Assembly (NCBI RefSeq): GCF_027594785.1
Contig: NZ_CP075584.1
Span: 3,224,001-3,288,000 of the forward strand
Source of the DNA: Cryobacterium breve
GTDB lineage: Bacteria > Actinomycetota > Actinomycetes > Actinomycetales > Microbacteriaceae
Length of the DNA stretch: 64,000 nucleotides
Direction: 5' to 3'
A program made the translations under genes and the position numbers. Shown here one piece after another: positions 26,616 through 37,248 of the stretch; within the stretch, counting starts at the first letter, position 1; each line of letters starts with the position of its first letter. The notes beneath the pieces were generated by a model. That model was not told the origin of the DNA. It did no database searches and saw only the letters and a program-made list of their open reading frames with translations.

Positions 26616-28049
26616 GTGGCCACCAACCCGCTCGCCCCCGACTGGCTCGTCCTGCCCGGAGACGCCAACGCGCTCTCGGCCGGCCTCTGGCCCGCGACCA
26701 TGCACCGTGCGCCGGCCGGCGACCTCGTCATCGGCGGCGTCTCCGCGCCTGACCTGGCCGCCCGCTTCGGCACCCCGCTCTACGTCATCGACGAAGCGGA
26801 TGCCCGCGCCCGCGCTTTCGCCCTCCGGTCCGCTTTCGAGGCGGAATTCTCCCGCATCGGCACCACGGTCAAGGTGTACTACGCCGGCAAGGCCTTCCTG
26901 TCGAGCGAGGTCGCCCGCTGGATGCTCGCCGAGGGCCTCAACATCGACGTCTGCAGCGGCGGGGAACTCGCCGTCGCCCTCGCGGCCGGCGCGCCCGGCG
27001 CCCGACTCGGCTTCCACGGCAACAACAAGTCCCTCGCCGAGATCGACGAGGCCTGCGCCGTCGGCGTCGGCACGATCGTGATCGACTCGACCATCGAGAT
27101 CTCCCGCGTCGCCGCGGCAGCTGCCCGGCACGGCATCGTGCAGAACGTGCGGCTCCGGGTGAACAGCGGCGTGCACGCGCACACCCACGAGTTCCTGGCC
27201 ACCGCGCACGAGGACCAGAAGTTCGGCATCACTCTCGAGGACGCCCCGCGCCTCGTCGCCCTGATCCGGGCGGAGCCCGCCCTGCGTTTCATCGGCCTGC
27301 ACTGCCACATCGGTTCGCAGATCTTCGGGGCGGACGGCTTCGCCGAATCCGCCTCCCGGCTGCTCGCCGTGCACGCAGCGCTGCTCGGCGGCGGCCCGGT
27401 CCCCGAACTCAACCTCGGGGGCGGCTTCGGTATCGCGTACACGGACGCCGACACCCCCACCCCGATCCACGAGCTGGCCGTCCGCCTCGCCGACATCGTC
27501 GCGGCCGAGTGCGCCGCGCGCGGCATCCCGGTGCCCATTGTCGCCTTCGAGCCCGGCCGCTCCATCATCGGCCCGGCGGGCACGACCCTGTACAAGGTCG
27601 GCACCACCAAGGCCGTCGACGTCTCGGGCGTGACCCGGCTCTACGTGAGTGTCGACGGCGGCATGAGCGACAACGCCCGGCCCGCGCTCTACGGTGCTGA
27701 CTACTCTGTGCGGCTCGCGGGCCGCTCGAGCACCGCGGACCCCGTGCTCGTGCGCGTCGCGGGCAAGCACTGCGAGAGCGGCGACATCGTCGTCGACGCG
27801 GACTACCTGCCCGGGGACGTCGCCCCCGGCGACCTCGTCGCGGTCGCCGCGACCGGTGCGTACTGCTTCTCTCTCGCGAGCAACTACAACTACCTCGGCC
27901 GCCCGCCCGTCGTCGCCGTCCTCGACGGCGCCGCCCGGCTGCTCGTCCGCGGCGAGACCATCGCCGACCTGCTCTCCCGCGACGCCGGGATCGCCGCAGT
28001 CGTCGCTACCCCCGCCGGCACCGATCAACCGAAGGAAGCCATCCGATGA
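26616..28049 (+). CDS. lysA: diaminopimelate decarboxylase
   Basis: A PLP-dependent fold-III decarboxylase making L-lysine from meso-DAP, 477 aa. The PLP lysine lies in [19 protein letters not shown] (about residue 90); other signatures are [45 protein letters not shown], the substrate-binding cysteine in [10 protein letters not shown] and [23 protein letters not shown] 26616 follows GTGAGG. It overlaps hom by 4 nt (ATGA), starting the lysA-hom-thrC-thrB aspartate-family operon. Confidence 0.95.
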   Translation: MATNPLAPDWLVLPGDANALSAGLWPATMHRAPAGDLVIGGVSAPDLAARFGTPLYVIDEADARARAFALRSAFEAEFSRIGTTVKVYYAGKAFLSSEVARWMLAEGLNIDVCSGGELAVALAAGAPGARLGFHGNNKSLAEIDEACAVGVGTIVIDSTIEISRVAAAAARHGIVQNVRLRVNSGVHAHTHEFLATAHEDQKFGITLEDAPRLVALIRAEPALRFIGLHCHIGSQIFGADGFAESASRLLAVHAALLGGGPVPELNLGGGFGIAYTDADTPTPIHELAVRLADIVAAECAARGIPVPIVAFEPGRSIIGPAGTTLYKVGTTKAVDVSGVTRLYVSVDGGMSDNARPALYGADYSVRLAGRSSTADPVLVRVAGKHCESGDIVVDADYLPGDVAPGDLVAVAATGAYCFSLASNYNYLGRPPVVAVLDGAARLLVRGETIADLLSRDAGIAAVVATPAGTDQPKEAIR

Positions 28050-29383
28050 TCGAATACCGCAACCTGCGCGTCGCCCTGCTGGGCGGCGGCAACGTCGGCG
28101 CCCAGGTCGCCCGGCTGTTGCTCGAGCAGAGCGAGGAATTCGCCAACCGGGTCGGCGCCGGCCTCGAACTCGTCGGCATCCTCGTGCGCGACGTCGACGC
28201 CGAACGCACCGTCGACCTCCCGCACGAGCTCTTCACGACCGACGCCGAATCCCTCATCCTCGGCGCGGACGTCGTCATCGAACTGCTCGGCGGCATCGAA
28301 CCGGCACGCAGCTACATCCTGATGGCGATGAACTCCGGGGCGGATATCGTCACCGCGAACAAGGCGCTCCTCGCGACCCACGGGCCCGAACTCTTCGCCG
28401 TCGCAGACCAGGTCGGCGCCCAGCTCAACTATGAGGCCGCCGTCGCCGGCGCGATCCCGATCCTCCGTCCGCTGCGCGACAGCCTCGGCGGCGACCAGAT
28501 CAACCGCATCCTCGGCATCGTCAACGGCACCACGAACTTCATCCTCGACCAGATGGACACCGCGGGCGACACCCTCGAGGAAGCCCTCGCCACCGCGACC
28601 GACCTCGGCTACGCCGAAGCAGACCCGACCGCGGACATCGGCGGCTACGACGCGGCGCAGAAGGCGGCCATTCTCGCGAGCCTCGCCTTCCACACCCACG
28701 TGCCGCTCGCATCCGTCTACCGCGAAGGCATCACCGAGGTCACGCCCGCGCAGATCGAGTCGGCCCGCAAGGCCGGCTACGTCGTCAAGCTCCTCGCGAT
28801 CTGCGAACGCATCACGGATGCCGCGACCGGCCAGGCGGGCGTCTCCGCGCGGGTCTACCCCGCGATGGTGCCGCGCAGCCACCCGCTCGCGGCCGTGCAC
28901 GGCGCGAACAACGCCGTCTTCGTCGAGGCGGAATCCGCCGGCAGCCTGATGTTCTACGGCGCAGGCGCCGGGGGAGTCGAGACGGCGTCGGCCGTGCTCG
29001 GCGACCTGGTCTCCCTCGCCCGCCGCCACATCGCCGGCGGCCCGGGAGTTGCGGCCTCGATCCATGCCGACCTGCCCGTCTTCGACATCGGCAGCATCAC
29101 GACCCGCTACGCGGTCACCCTCGAGGTCACCGACGAGCCGGGTGTGCTCGCGACCCTCGCCGGGGTATTCAGTGATCACGGCGTCTCACTGGCCCTCGTC
29201 GAGCAGTCGATGACCCCCGCGCGGGCGCTCACGTCCAGTCACGCGGCCGTCCCGTCCACGGCTACCCTTGTGATCGGAACCCACGAGGCAACGGAGGCGG
29301 CCCTCGCCGCCACCGTGACGGACCTCGCCGCCAACAGATTTGTCACCACCGTCGCATCCGTTTTGAGAGTTGAAGGAGCCTGA
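28046..29383 (+). CDS. hom: homoserine dehydrogenase
   Basis: 445 aa. An NAD(P)-binding Rossmann motif [17 protein letters not shown] (residue 9), the catalytic domain with [36 protein letters not shown] and [20 protein letters not shown], and a C-terminal ACT domain (from about residue 355, [20 protein letters not shown]) for threonine feedback. It reduces aspartate semialdehyde to homoserine. It overlaps lysA (4 nt) and thrC (1 nt). Confidence 0.95.
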   Translation: MIEYRNLRVALLGGGNVGAQVARLLLEQSEEFANRVGAGLELVGILVRDVDAERTVDLPHELFTTDAESLILGADVVIELLGGIEPARSYILMAMNSGADIVTANKALLATHGPELFAVADQVGAQLNYEAAVAGAIPILRPLRDSLGGDQINRILGIVNGTTNFILDQMDTAGDTLEEALATATDLGYAEADPTADIGGYDAAQKAAILASLAFHTHVPLASVYREGITEVTPAQIESARKAGYVVKLLAICERITDAATGQAGVSARVYPAMVPRSHPLAAVHGANNAVFVEAESAGSLMFYGAGAGGVETASAVLGDLVSLARRHIAGGPGVAASIHADLPVFDIGSITTRYAVTLEVTDEPGVLATLAGVFSDHGVSLALVEQSMTPARALTSSHAAVPSTATLVIGTHEATEAALAATVTDLAANRFVTTVASVLRVEGA

Positions 29384-30499
29384 TGTCCAGCGAACGAGAG
29401 TCCACGCAGGCCGTGAAGACCCAGTCCCGTCAGTGGCGGGGTGTGCTGCGTGAATACGCCGACCGCCTGAACATCACCGACGCCACGCCGATCATCACGC
29501 TCGGCGAGGGCGGCACGCCGCTGATTCCCGCCCCCGCGCTGTCGAAGCGCACCGGTGCGAAGGTCTGGATCAAGTACGAGGGCATGAACCCGACCGGCTC
29601 CTTCAAGGACCGCGGCATGACCATGGCGATCTCGAAGGCCGTCGAAGACGGCGCCAAGGCCGTCATCTGCGCCTCGACCGGCAACACCTCGGCCTCTGCC
29701 GCCGCATACGCGACCCACGCCGGTATCCTCGCGGTCGTGCTGGTGCCGGAGGGCAAGATCGCGCTCGGCAAGCTCAGCCAGGCCATCGCGCACAACGCGC
29801 AGGCTCCTGCAGGTGCAGGGCAACTTCGACGACTGCCTCGACATCGCCCGCGACCTTTCGGCGAACTACCCGGTGCACCTCGTCAACTCGGTCAACCCCG
29901 ACCGCATCGAGGGCCAGAAGACGGCGGCCTTCGAGGTCGTCGAGGTGCTCGAAGACGCGCCGGACATCCACATCGTCCCCGTCGGCAACGCCGGAAACTA
30001 CACCGCGTACACCCGCGGCTACACCGAGGAACTCGAGCGCGGTGCGATCACGAAGCTGCCGCGCATGTTCGGCTTCCAGGCCGCAGGCAGCGCCCCGATC
30101 GTGCTCGGCCACCGCGTCGACCACCCCGAGACCATCGCGAGCGCCATCCGCATCGGCAACCCGGCATCCTGGGACCTCGCCCTCGCGGCGCAGAAGCTCA
30201 CGAACGGTTACTTCGGCGCGATCAGCGACGCCATGATCCTCGAGGCCTACCGCATCCTGTCCGCAGAGGTGGGCATCTTCGTCGAACCCGCCTCCGCGAT
30301 CAGCGTCGCCGGCCTGCTCGAGCGCGCAGAGGCCGGCCTCATCCCGGCCGGCGCGACGGTCGTGCTCACGGTCACCGGCCACGGCCTGAAGGACCCGCAG
30401 TGGGCCCTCCGCACCGCGGACGGCGCCGAGATCACGCCGACGGTCGTGCCCGTGGACACCGCCGAAATCGCGAGCGTCCTCGGTCTGGTCAAGAAGTGA
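29383..30499 (+). CDS. thrC: threonine synthase (frameshifted as given)
   Basis: A PLP-dependent fold-II enzyme converting phosphohomoserine to threonine. The PLP lysine is in [13 protein letters not shown] (about residue 72) and [19 protein letters not shown] is the phosphate-binding motif. CAGGCTC 29800-29806 has one extra G; removing it joins SQAIAHNAQ to [18 protein letters not shown] and gives 371 aa, the usual length. As given, the product would stop being threonine synthase after about 140 residues and fuse out of frame into thrB. It overlaps thrB by 4 nt. Confidence 0.93.
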
Positions 30500-31461
30500 C
30501 CCTGGCCGAAGCCGTGTCGGAACCCACCCTTCTCTCCGGTCGCTCGGTGACCGTTCAGGTTCCCGCGACGACCGCGAACCTCGGCCCCGGCTTCGACACC
30601 CTCGGCCTCGCCCTCGCGTATTACGACCGCCTCGACGTGACCGCGCGCGATGAACCCGGCGTGTTCGTCGACGTGCAGGGCGTCGGCGCCGGCGTGGTGC
30701 CGACCGACGAAACCAACCTCGTCGTGCAGGCCATCGCGCACACCTTTGCCGCCTATGGGCAGCGGATGCCGGGCCTCGCGCTCGTCGCTCACAACAAGAT
30801 CCCGCACGGCCGCGGCATGGGATCCTCCGGGGCAGCGATCGTCTCCGGGATCATGGCCGCCAAGGGCCTGCTCGAGGGCATCGTCGACATCGACTCCGAA
30901 GCACTGCTCACCCTCGCCACGGAGATGGAAGGGCACCCGGACAACGTCGCGCCCGCCCTTTTCGGCGGCCTCACGATCGCGTGGACCACTCCGGAGGGCC
31001 CCCGCCACAAGAAGCTGATGGTGCACCGCGGCGTCAAGCCGCTCGTGTTCGTGCCGGAGCAGGCCATGTCCACGGCGCTCGCCCGCAGCCTGCAGCCCGA
31101 GACCGTGCCGCACGAGGACGCCGTCTTCAACCTGTCCCGTTCGGCGCTGCTCATCGCCGCGCTCATCCAGAGCCCGGAACTGCTGCTCGCAGCGACGGAG
31201 GACAAGCTGCACCAGAGCTACCGTGCCGCTGCGATGCCCGAGACCAACCGGCTGATCACCATGCTCAGGGAGCACGGCTTCGCGGCCGTCGTCTCAGGAG
31301 CCGGCCCGTCGATCCTCGTCCTCGCGAGTGACCCGGGCCAGCGCCTCGTCGCCGCGGACCTCGTCGCCGCGAACTCGGCGACCCCCTGGCAGGCGCTCAT
31401 GCTCGCCGTTGACTTCCAGGGCGCGACCGTCACCCGCACGGACACGGCAACGACCGCCTGA
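30496..31461 (+). CDS. thrB: homoserine kinase
   Basis: A 321-residue GHMP kinase: [20 protein letters not shown] at the N-terminus, the ATP-binding motif [20 protein letters not shown] (about residue 96), [15 protein letters not shown], and the C-terminal [17 protein letters not shown]. It phosphorylates homoserine for thrC. GTG 30496 overlaps the thrC stop (GTGA), so translation is coupled. It is the last gene of the aspartate-family operon before the rho promoter. Confidence 0.95.
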   Translation: MTLAEAVSEPTLLSGRSVTVQVPATTANLGPGFDTLGLALAYYDRLDVTARDEPGVFVDVQGVGAGVVPTDETNLVVQAIAHTFAAYGQRMPGLALVAHNKIPHGRGMGSSGAAIVSGIMAAKGLLEGIVDIDSEALLTLATEMEGHPDNVAPALFGGLTIAWTTPEGPRHKKLMVHRGVKPLVFVPEQAMSTALARSLQPETVPHEDAVFNLSRSALLIAALIQSPELLLAATEDKLHQSYRAAAMPETNRLITMLREHGFAAVVSGAGPSILVLASDPGQRLVAADLVAANSATPWQALMLAVDFQGATVTRTDTATTA

Positions 31462-31527
31462 CCTAAGGACCGCGAACGGGGGTGCCGCGGCTGGGAGAGC
31501 GCGGCATCCGTTCTCGGAATGCTCTGC

Positions 31528-31743
31528 TAGAGTCAACTGCGTACCCGAAGGAACCGCCTAACGACCGGTTCCTTTCGATGGTGCATTTCCCGTAACTCAC
31601 TGCTATCGCGACATCTGTGCGTGGCTGTGTGTGTTCACTTCAATCCACTTTCTGTGGGATTGAACCACCCGCAGCGCCTCCGACGTTGCCACAGCTTCCC
31701 CGGTTTTCGTAAACGTTCGTGCCGGGGGAAAGGACAAATTTTC
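31528..31743 (+). promoter_or_regulatory. rho promoter and structured 5' leader
   Basis: TAGAGT at 31528-31533 is a good -10, giving a leader of about 200 nt. The leader holds a hairpin with GAAGGAACCG/CGGTTCCTTTC arms (31547-31576) and another TTCAATCC-AC/GT-GGGATTGAA (about 31639-31663), then a GGGGGAAAGGA ribosome-binding site before GTG 31744. Rho genes are often autoregulated through their leaders; this one may work similarly. Confidence 0.55.
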
Positions 31744-34326
31744 GTGACTGACGTCAACCTCCGCACAAATGCTGCGGATTCATCCCGCCTCGGAACCCTC
31801 CGTGTCGCCGAGCTCCAGGCTCTCGCGCTCGAACTGGGCATCCCCGGCTCCTCCAAGCTCCGCAAGGGCGAACTCGTCGCCGCCATCACCGCCGTCCAGG
31901 CCGGTGGCGACACCGTGAGCCCCGAGCTCGAAATCCCCGCGTTCGCCGCGACCGAGCCGGTCGTCTCCGAGCCCGTCGCAGTCGACGCCGCCCCTGCCGC
32001 AGCAGCGGCCGTGACCGCGACCCTCGTCGAAGCCCCGCCGCGCAAGGCGCGCACCGCGCCGCGCCACCACCGCGACCGCGGCCCCCGCCGCCGCGCACGT
32101 CAACGCTGACGGCGACCTCGGCATCGGCCTCATCCTCCCGGACGCCGCCGCGACGACGCGTCGCACCACGGCCCCCACCACCTACGCCGGAGGCACCGGA
32201 ACCACGGAGGCCCCCGTGGCCGCCGAGAAGCCGGTCCGTCAGGCCCGCAAGCGCGCAACCTCCGTGTCGGTCAAGGCCGCCGCGGAAGCCGCAGCGACCG
32301 AGGCCCCCACGGCCGACGCTGCTGTCGTTGAGACTCCCGTCGAGGTTCCCGTCGTCGAGGCGCCCGTCGCCGACACCACGACGGATGCCGCGGCAACCGG
32401 CACCGAGACCGCCACGGAGACCGCCGAGGTCGCCGAGGCCCCCGTCACCACCGGCCGCTCGCGCCGCAGCAGCGCCCGCGGCAACGGACGCAACGGTTCG
32501 GCACGCAACAGCATCGACGCGCGAAGCCGCATCGACGCCCTGAACGACGAACTCGCACAGGGCACGGCGGGCATCCCCGTCGAGACCGACGAGGACGTCA
32601 CGACCGACGGAGCGCCCGTCGACCACTTCGCGGGCAACCGCACGGCGGCGACGGTCGCCGCCGACTCGGACACGGACGCCGACACGGACTCCGACGACTC
32701 GACCGAACAGGCCGAACAGCCGCGCCAAGGCCGCAACCGCAACCGTAACCGGGGCGGCAACCAGAACCAGACGAGCGGCGAGCAGGACGACAACTCCCGC
32801 CAGCAGAACGGCCGCCAGTCGAACCGCAACCAGAACCAGCAGAACCAGAACCAGCAGAACCAGAACGCCGAGCGCGGCCAGGACAACCAGGACCGTCAGG
32901 CACAGCAGGACCGGAACCAGCAGGACCGGAACAACCAGTCCCAGCAGGACCGCAACCAGCAGGACCGACAGTCCCAGCAGGAACGCAACCAGGAGCGCAA
33001 CCAGGACCGTCAGGCCCAGCAGCAGGAGCGCGGCCAGCAGGACCGCAACCAGCAGGACCGTGGCCAGGACGACGACCTGAACAGCCGCAGCAACCGCAAC
33101 CGGTTCCGTGACCGCAAGCGTCGCGGCGTCACCGCCGGCGACGACTTCGAGCCGGAACTGAACGACGACGATGTGCTGATCCCCGTCGCCGGCATCCTCG
33201 ACGTCCTCGACAACTACGCGTTCGTACGCACCTCCGGCTACCTGCCCGGTGCGAGCGACGTGTACGTCTCTCCCTCGGCCAGGTCAAGAAGTACAACCTG
33301 CGAAAGGGTGACGCCGTCGTCGGCTCCATCCGCCAGCCGCACGAGGGCGACCAGAACGGCCGCCAGAAGTACAACGCGATCGTCAAGGTCGACTCGATCA
33401 ACGGCCTGTCCGTCGAAGAAGCCGCCAACCGCGTCGAGTTCCAGAAGCTCACGCCGCTCTACCCGCAGGAGCGCCTCCGCCTCGAGACCGAGCCAGGCAA
33501 GCTCACCCAGCGCATCATCGACCTCGTCGCCCCGATCGGGAAGGGCCAGCGCGGCCTCATCGTCGCGCCGCCCAAGGCCGGCAAGACCATCGTCATGCAG
33601 CAGATCGCGAACGCCATCGCCACCAACAACCCCGAGGTCCACCTCATGGTCGTGCTGGTCGACGAGCGGCCGGAAGAGGTCACCGACATGCAGCGCACGG
33701 TCAAGGGTGAGGTCATCGCCTCCACCTTCGACCGCCCCGCAGAGGACCACACCACGGTCGCCGAGCTCGCCATCGAGCGCGCCAAGCGTCTCGTGGAACT
33801 CGGACACGACGTCGTCGTGCTCCTCGACTCCATCACGCGACTCGGCCGGGCGTACAACCTGACCGCGCCGCCGTCCGGCCGGATCCTCTCCGGCGGAGTC
33901 GACGCATCCGCCCTGTACCCGCCCAAGCGCTTCTTCGGCGCCGCGCGCAACATCGAGAACGGTGGCTCGCTCACTATCCTCGCGTCCGCGCTCGTAGAGA
34001 CCGGTTCCAAGATGGACGAGGTCATCTTCGAGGAGTTCAAGGGCACCGGCAACATGGAACTGCGCCTCTCGCGCCAGCTCGCCGACAAGCGGATCTTCCC
34101 CGCGGTCGATGTCAACGCATCGGGCACCCGTCGCGAAGAAATGCTGATGAGCTCGGACGAGGTCAAGGTCACCTGGAAGCTGCGTCGTGCTCTTGCCGGA
34201 CTCGACCAGCAGCAGGCACTCGAGGTCGTCCTCGGCCGTCTCAAGGAGACGTCCTCCAACGTGGAGTTCCTCATGCAGGTTCAGAAGTCGATGCCGTCCC
34301 TGAACGGGTCAGACAAGGACAAATAA
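31744..34326 (+). CDS. rho: transcription termination factor Rho (two indels as given)
   Basis: About 859 aa. The N-terminal Rho_N domain ([20 protein letters not shown]) is followed by a very long disordered insert of about 400 residues: Ala/Thr/Glu-rich, then N/Q/R/D-rich repeats of QQDRNQQDR type (residues about 340-440). The cold-shock RNA-binding domain ([20 protein letters not shown]) and the RecA-like ATPase follow (Walker A PPKAGKT near residue 608, [23 protein letters not shown]). The frame shifts by +1 near 32064 and by +2 near 33269 (expected [17 protein letters not shown]). The stop overlaps the prfA start. Confidence 0.93.
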
Positions 34327-35407
34327 TGTTCGAGTCTGTTCTGACTCTGCAAGCCGAATTCGACGAGCTGCAGTCTGAACTGGCCGACCCGGAGCCTGCA
34401 CTCCAACCCGGCCCGTTCGAAGAAGGTCAACCGGCGCTACGCCGAGCTGAGTCGCATCATCGCGGCCTGGAACGAGTGGAAAGAGATCGGCGAGAACCTC
34501 GACGCCGCCCGGGAGCTCGCGGAGGAGGACTCGTCCTTCGCCGAGGAGATCCCCGGGCTCGAGGTTCAGGCTCGAGAACACCTCCGCGAAGCTGCGCCGC
34601 TTGCTCATCCCACGCGATGAGCTCGACGCGCGCGACGTGATCATGGAGATCAAGATGGGGGAGGGCGGTGCGGAATCCGCACTGTTCGCCGCCGACCTGC
34701 TCCGGATGTACCTGCACTACGCCGAGTCGAAAAAGTGGAAAACCGAGATCATCGAGCAGACCACAAGCGACCTCGGCGGCATCAAGGACATCCAGCTCGC
34801 GATCAAGAGCAACACGAACGACCCCGCCGAGGGCGTCTGGGCGCACCTCAAGTACGAGGGCGGCGTGCACCGCGTCCAGCGCGTGCCCGCGACCGAGTCG
34901 CAGGGACGCATCCACACCTCTGCGGCGGGCGTGCTCGTCTTCCCAGAGGTCGATGAGCCGGAAGAGGTCGAGATCAACCACAACGACCTCAAGATCGACG
35001 TCTACCGCTCGAGCGGCCCCGGCGGCCAGTCCGTCAACACGACCGACTCCGCGGTGCGCATCACCCACCTTCCGACCGGAATCGTGGTCGCGATGCAGAA
35101 CGAGAAGAGCCAGCTGCAGAACAAGGAAGCGGGAATGCGCGTGTTGCGCGCCCGCGTCCTCGCCCGGCAGCAGGAAGAGATCGACGCGGCCGCGTCCCTG
35201 GTCCGCAAGGGCCAGATCCGCACGATGGACCGGTCAGAGCGCATCCGCACGTACAACTTCCCGGAGAACCGCATCGCCGACCACCGCACCGGCTACAAGG
35301 CGTACAACCTCGACACCGTGATGAACGGAGCGCTCGACGCCGTCATCGAGTCGTGCATCCTCGCCGACGAGGCCACCCGCCTCGCAGAAATCGGAGACCA
35401 CGACTAA
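34326..35407 (+). CDS. prfA: peptide chain release factor 1 (two frameshifts as given)
   Basis: 359 aa after correction. The GGQ motif is in [20 protein letters not shown] (about residue 228), followed by the conserved [20 protein letters not shown]. One extra base each in GAGCCTG 34392-34398 and CAGGCTC 34567-34573 breaks the N-terminal domain 1; removing both restores [20 protein letters not shown] and [19 protein letters not shown]. It terminates translation at UAA/UAG. ATG 34326 overlaps the rho stop (TAATG); rpmE, which lies between rho and prfA in mycobacteria, is absent. Confidence 0.93.
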
Positions 35408-35434
35408 CGGGTTTCACGCCCGAGCATCGCAAAG

Positions 35435-35478
35435 AATGCCCAGAACCGCCGGTCGAACGGCGATTCTGGGCATTTTTT
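35435..35478. terminator. strong intrinsic terminator after prfA
   Basis: A 17-bp stem with one mismatch (AATGCCCAGAACCGCCG/CGGCGATTCTGGGCATT), a 6-nt loop and a run of six T. It ends the rho-prfA transcript 28 nt past the stop. Confidence 0.9.
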
Positions 35479-35489
35479 GGTGACTCTGG

Positions 35490-35544
35490 GCTGCGGCTGC
35501 GGCTGCGGCTGCGGCTGCGGCAGCGGCTGCGGCTGCGGCAGCGG
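35490..35544. repeat. hexanucleotide repeat (CTGCGG/CAGCGG)n
   Basis: About nine tandem GGCTGC/GGCAGC units lie directly between the prfA terminator and the end of cysE. The stretch is purely simple-sequence, with only C/A variants, and is non-coding in the forward sense. Confidence 0.8.
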
Positions 35545-35558
35545 ATGCCGCGGGCCGG

Positions 35559-36140
35559 CTAGTCCTCGTCCGAGACCGGCAGGCCGCGCGCGCCCTCGAT
35601 GGTCTGCGCGCGCACCGGCTGGATCGTCGCCGGGATGCCGAGCAGCAGCGACTTCGGCGGGGCGTCCCTCGTGACGACGGCGTTCGCGCCGATCGTGCTC
35701 CAGGCGCCGATCGTGATCGGGCCGAGCACCTTCGCGCCCGCGCCGATCGTGACGCCGTCGCCGAGGGTGGGATGCCGCTTCTCACCGCGGACGACGCCGT
35801 GCCGGGTCTTCCCGCCGAGGGTGACGCCGTGATACAGCATCACATCGTCGCCCACATCGGCAGTCTCCCCGATCACGACGCCCATGCCGTGGTCGATGAA
35901 CAACCGGCGCCCGATCCGGGCGCCGGGGTGGATCTCGATCCCGGTGAGGAACCGGGTGAACTGGGAGACCAGCCGGGCGGGCAGGTACAACCCGGCCACC
36001 CACATCCGGTGGGCGATGCGGTACGACCACACGGCGTGCAACCCGCTGTACGCGAGGAAGACCTCGACGTTGCTGCGGGCTGCGGGGTCGTGGGCGCGCG
36101 CCATCGCCATGTCCTCACGGATGCGTGAAATGACTCCCAT
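35559..36140 (-). CDS. cysE: serine O-acetyltransferase
   Basis: A 193-residue short-form SAT: an N-terminal helical region ([20 protein letters not shown]), then left-handed beta-helix hexapeptides with the catalytic stretch [40 protein letters not shown] and [20 protein letters not shown]. It makes O-acetylserine from serine and acetyl-CoA. It lies 42 bp downstream of cysK on the same strand, so the two form the cysteine-synthase operon. It ends against the hexanucleotide repeat. Confidence 0.95.
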   Translation of the reverse strand: MGVISRIREDMAMARAHDPAARSNVEVFLAYSGLHAVWSYRIAHRMWVAGLYLPARLVSQFTRFLTGIEIHPGARIGRRLFIDHGMGVVIGETADVGDDVMLYHGVTLGGKTRHGVVRGEKRHPTLGDGVTIGAGAKVLGPITIGAWSTIGANAVVTRDAPPKSLLLGIPATIQPVRAQTIEGARGLPVSDED

Positions 36141-36182
36141 GTCGGTTTTCAGTTGTTCCCGTTCTCGTTGATGCAGCAGGTC

Positions 36183-37121
36183 TTAGTCGAGCAGGTCCTC
36201 GTACAGCACGGTGGAGATGTAACGCTCTCCGAAGCTCGGGAGGATGGCGACGATGGTCTTGCCGGCGTTCTCCGGCTTCTTCGCCTGTTCGATGGCCGCC
36301 CAGACGGCGGAGCCGCCCGAGATGCCGGACAGGATTCCCTCGTCGGTCGCAAGTGCGCGAGCGGTGGTGAGGGAATCGGCGAGGGTGACATCGGTCACCT
36401 CATCGTAGAGGTCGGTGTCGAGAACGGACGGGATGAAGTTCGCGCCGATGCCCTGGATCTTGTGCGGACCCGGCTTGCCGCCGGTGAGGATCGGGGAGTC
36501 GATCGGCTCGACGCCGACGATGTGCACGGAGGGCTTGCGCTCCTTGAGCAGCTTGCCCGCGCCCGTGATGGTGCCGCCGGTGCCGATGCCCGCGACGAAG
36601 ATGTCGACGGCGCCTTCGGTGTCGTCCCAGATCTCGACGCCGGTCGTGGCGAAGTGGATCGCCGGGTTGGCAGGGTTGTCGAACTGGCGGGCGAGAATCG
36701 CACCGGGGGTCTTCGCGACGATCTCTTCGGCCGTCTCGACGGCGCCGCGCATGCCGGCGGCCCCCGGGGTCAGCACGATCTCGGCACCGTATGCACGAAG
36801 CAGGACGCGGCGTTCTTTGCTCATGGTCTCCGGCATCGCCAGGATGACCTTATAACCGCGGGCGGCTCCGACGAGCGCGAGCGCAATTCCGGTGTTGCCG
36901 CTCGTGCCCTCGACGATGGTGCCGCCGGGCAGGAGTTCACCGGACGCCTCGGCGGCGTCGACGATCGCGATGCCGATGCGGTCCTTGACGCTCGCGGACG
37001 GGTTGTAGAACTCGAGCTTGACGAGAACGGTCGCGTCGAGGCCGGCCGTCAGGCGGTTGAGCTTGACCAGCGGCGTCCCTCCAACTGCCTTGGTGATGTC
37101 GGAGTAGATGCGTGCGGTCAT
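36183..37121 (-). CDS. cysK: O-acetylserine sulfhydrylase (cysteine synthase A)
   Basis: 312 aa, PLP fold type II. The Schiff-base lysine is in YNPSASVKDRIG (about residue 44), followed by the substrate loop GTSGNTGIALA, the PLP phosphate loop GIGTGGTITGAG (about residue 178) and SGGSAVWAA near the C-terminus. ATG 37121 follows AAAGG. It forms cysteine from O-acetylserine and sulfide, with cysE downstream. The pair sits between prfA and prmC on the opposite strand. Confidence 0.95.
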   Translation of the reverse strand: MTARIYSDITKAVGGTPLVKLNRLTAGLDATVLVKLEFYNPSASVKDRIGIAIVDAAEASGELLPGGTIVEGTSGNTGIALALVGAARGYKVILAMPETMSKERRVLLRAYGAEIVLTPGAAGMRGAVETAEEIVAKTPGAILARQFDNPANPAIHFATTGVEIWDDTEGAVDIFVAGIGTGGTITGAGKLLKERKPSVHIVGVEPIDSPILTGGKPGPHKIQGIGANFIPSVLDTDLYDEVTDVTLADSLTTARALATDEGILSGISGGSAVWAAIEQAKKPENAGKTIVAILPSFGERYISTVLYEDLLD

Positions 37122-37248
37122 CGCAGTGCCTTTCGGTCGGGTCATCGGGTCATTCGGGCCGGCACCCCGTGTATTGGGATCAGGAACCTCGCCCAGCATA
37201 CGACTCCGGCATTGGGCGTGAGCCTTTCATTGCGTTACATTCCAAAGT

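Noticed and set aside
23927..26752. 941-aa continuous frame across argS, DUF2993 and lysA
   Set aside because: It is the product of the first argS frameshift running on out of frame; homology to argS stops at 25374.
29383..31461. 692-aa fused threonine synthase-homoserine kinase
   Set aside because: The fusion exists only because of the extra base at 29800; the real thrC C-terminus is in another frame and thrB has its own GTG start.
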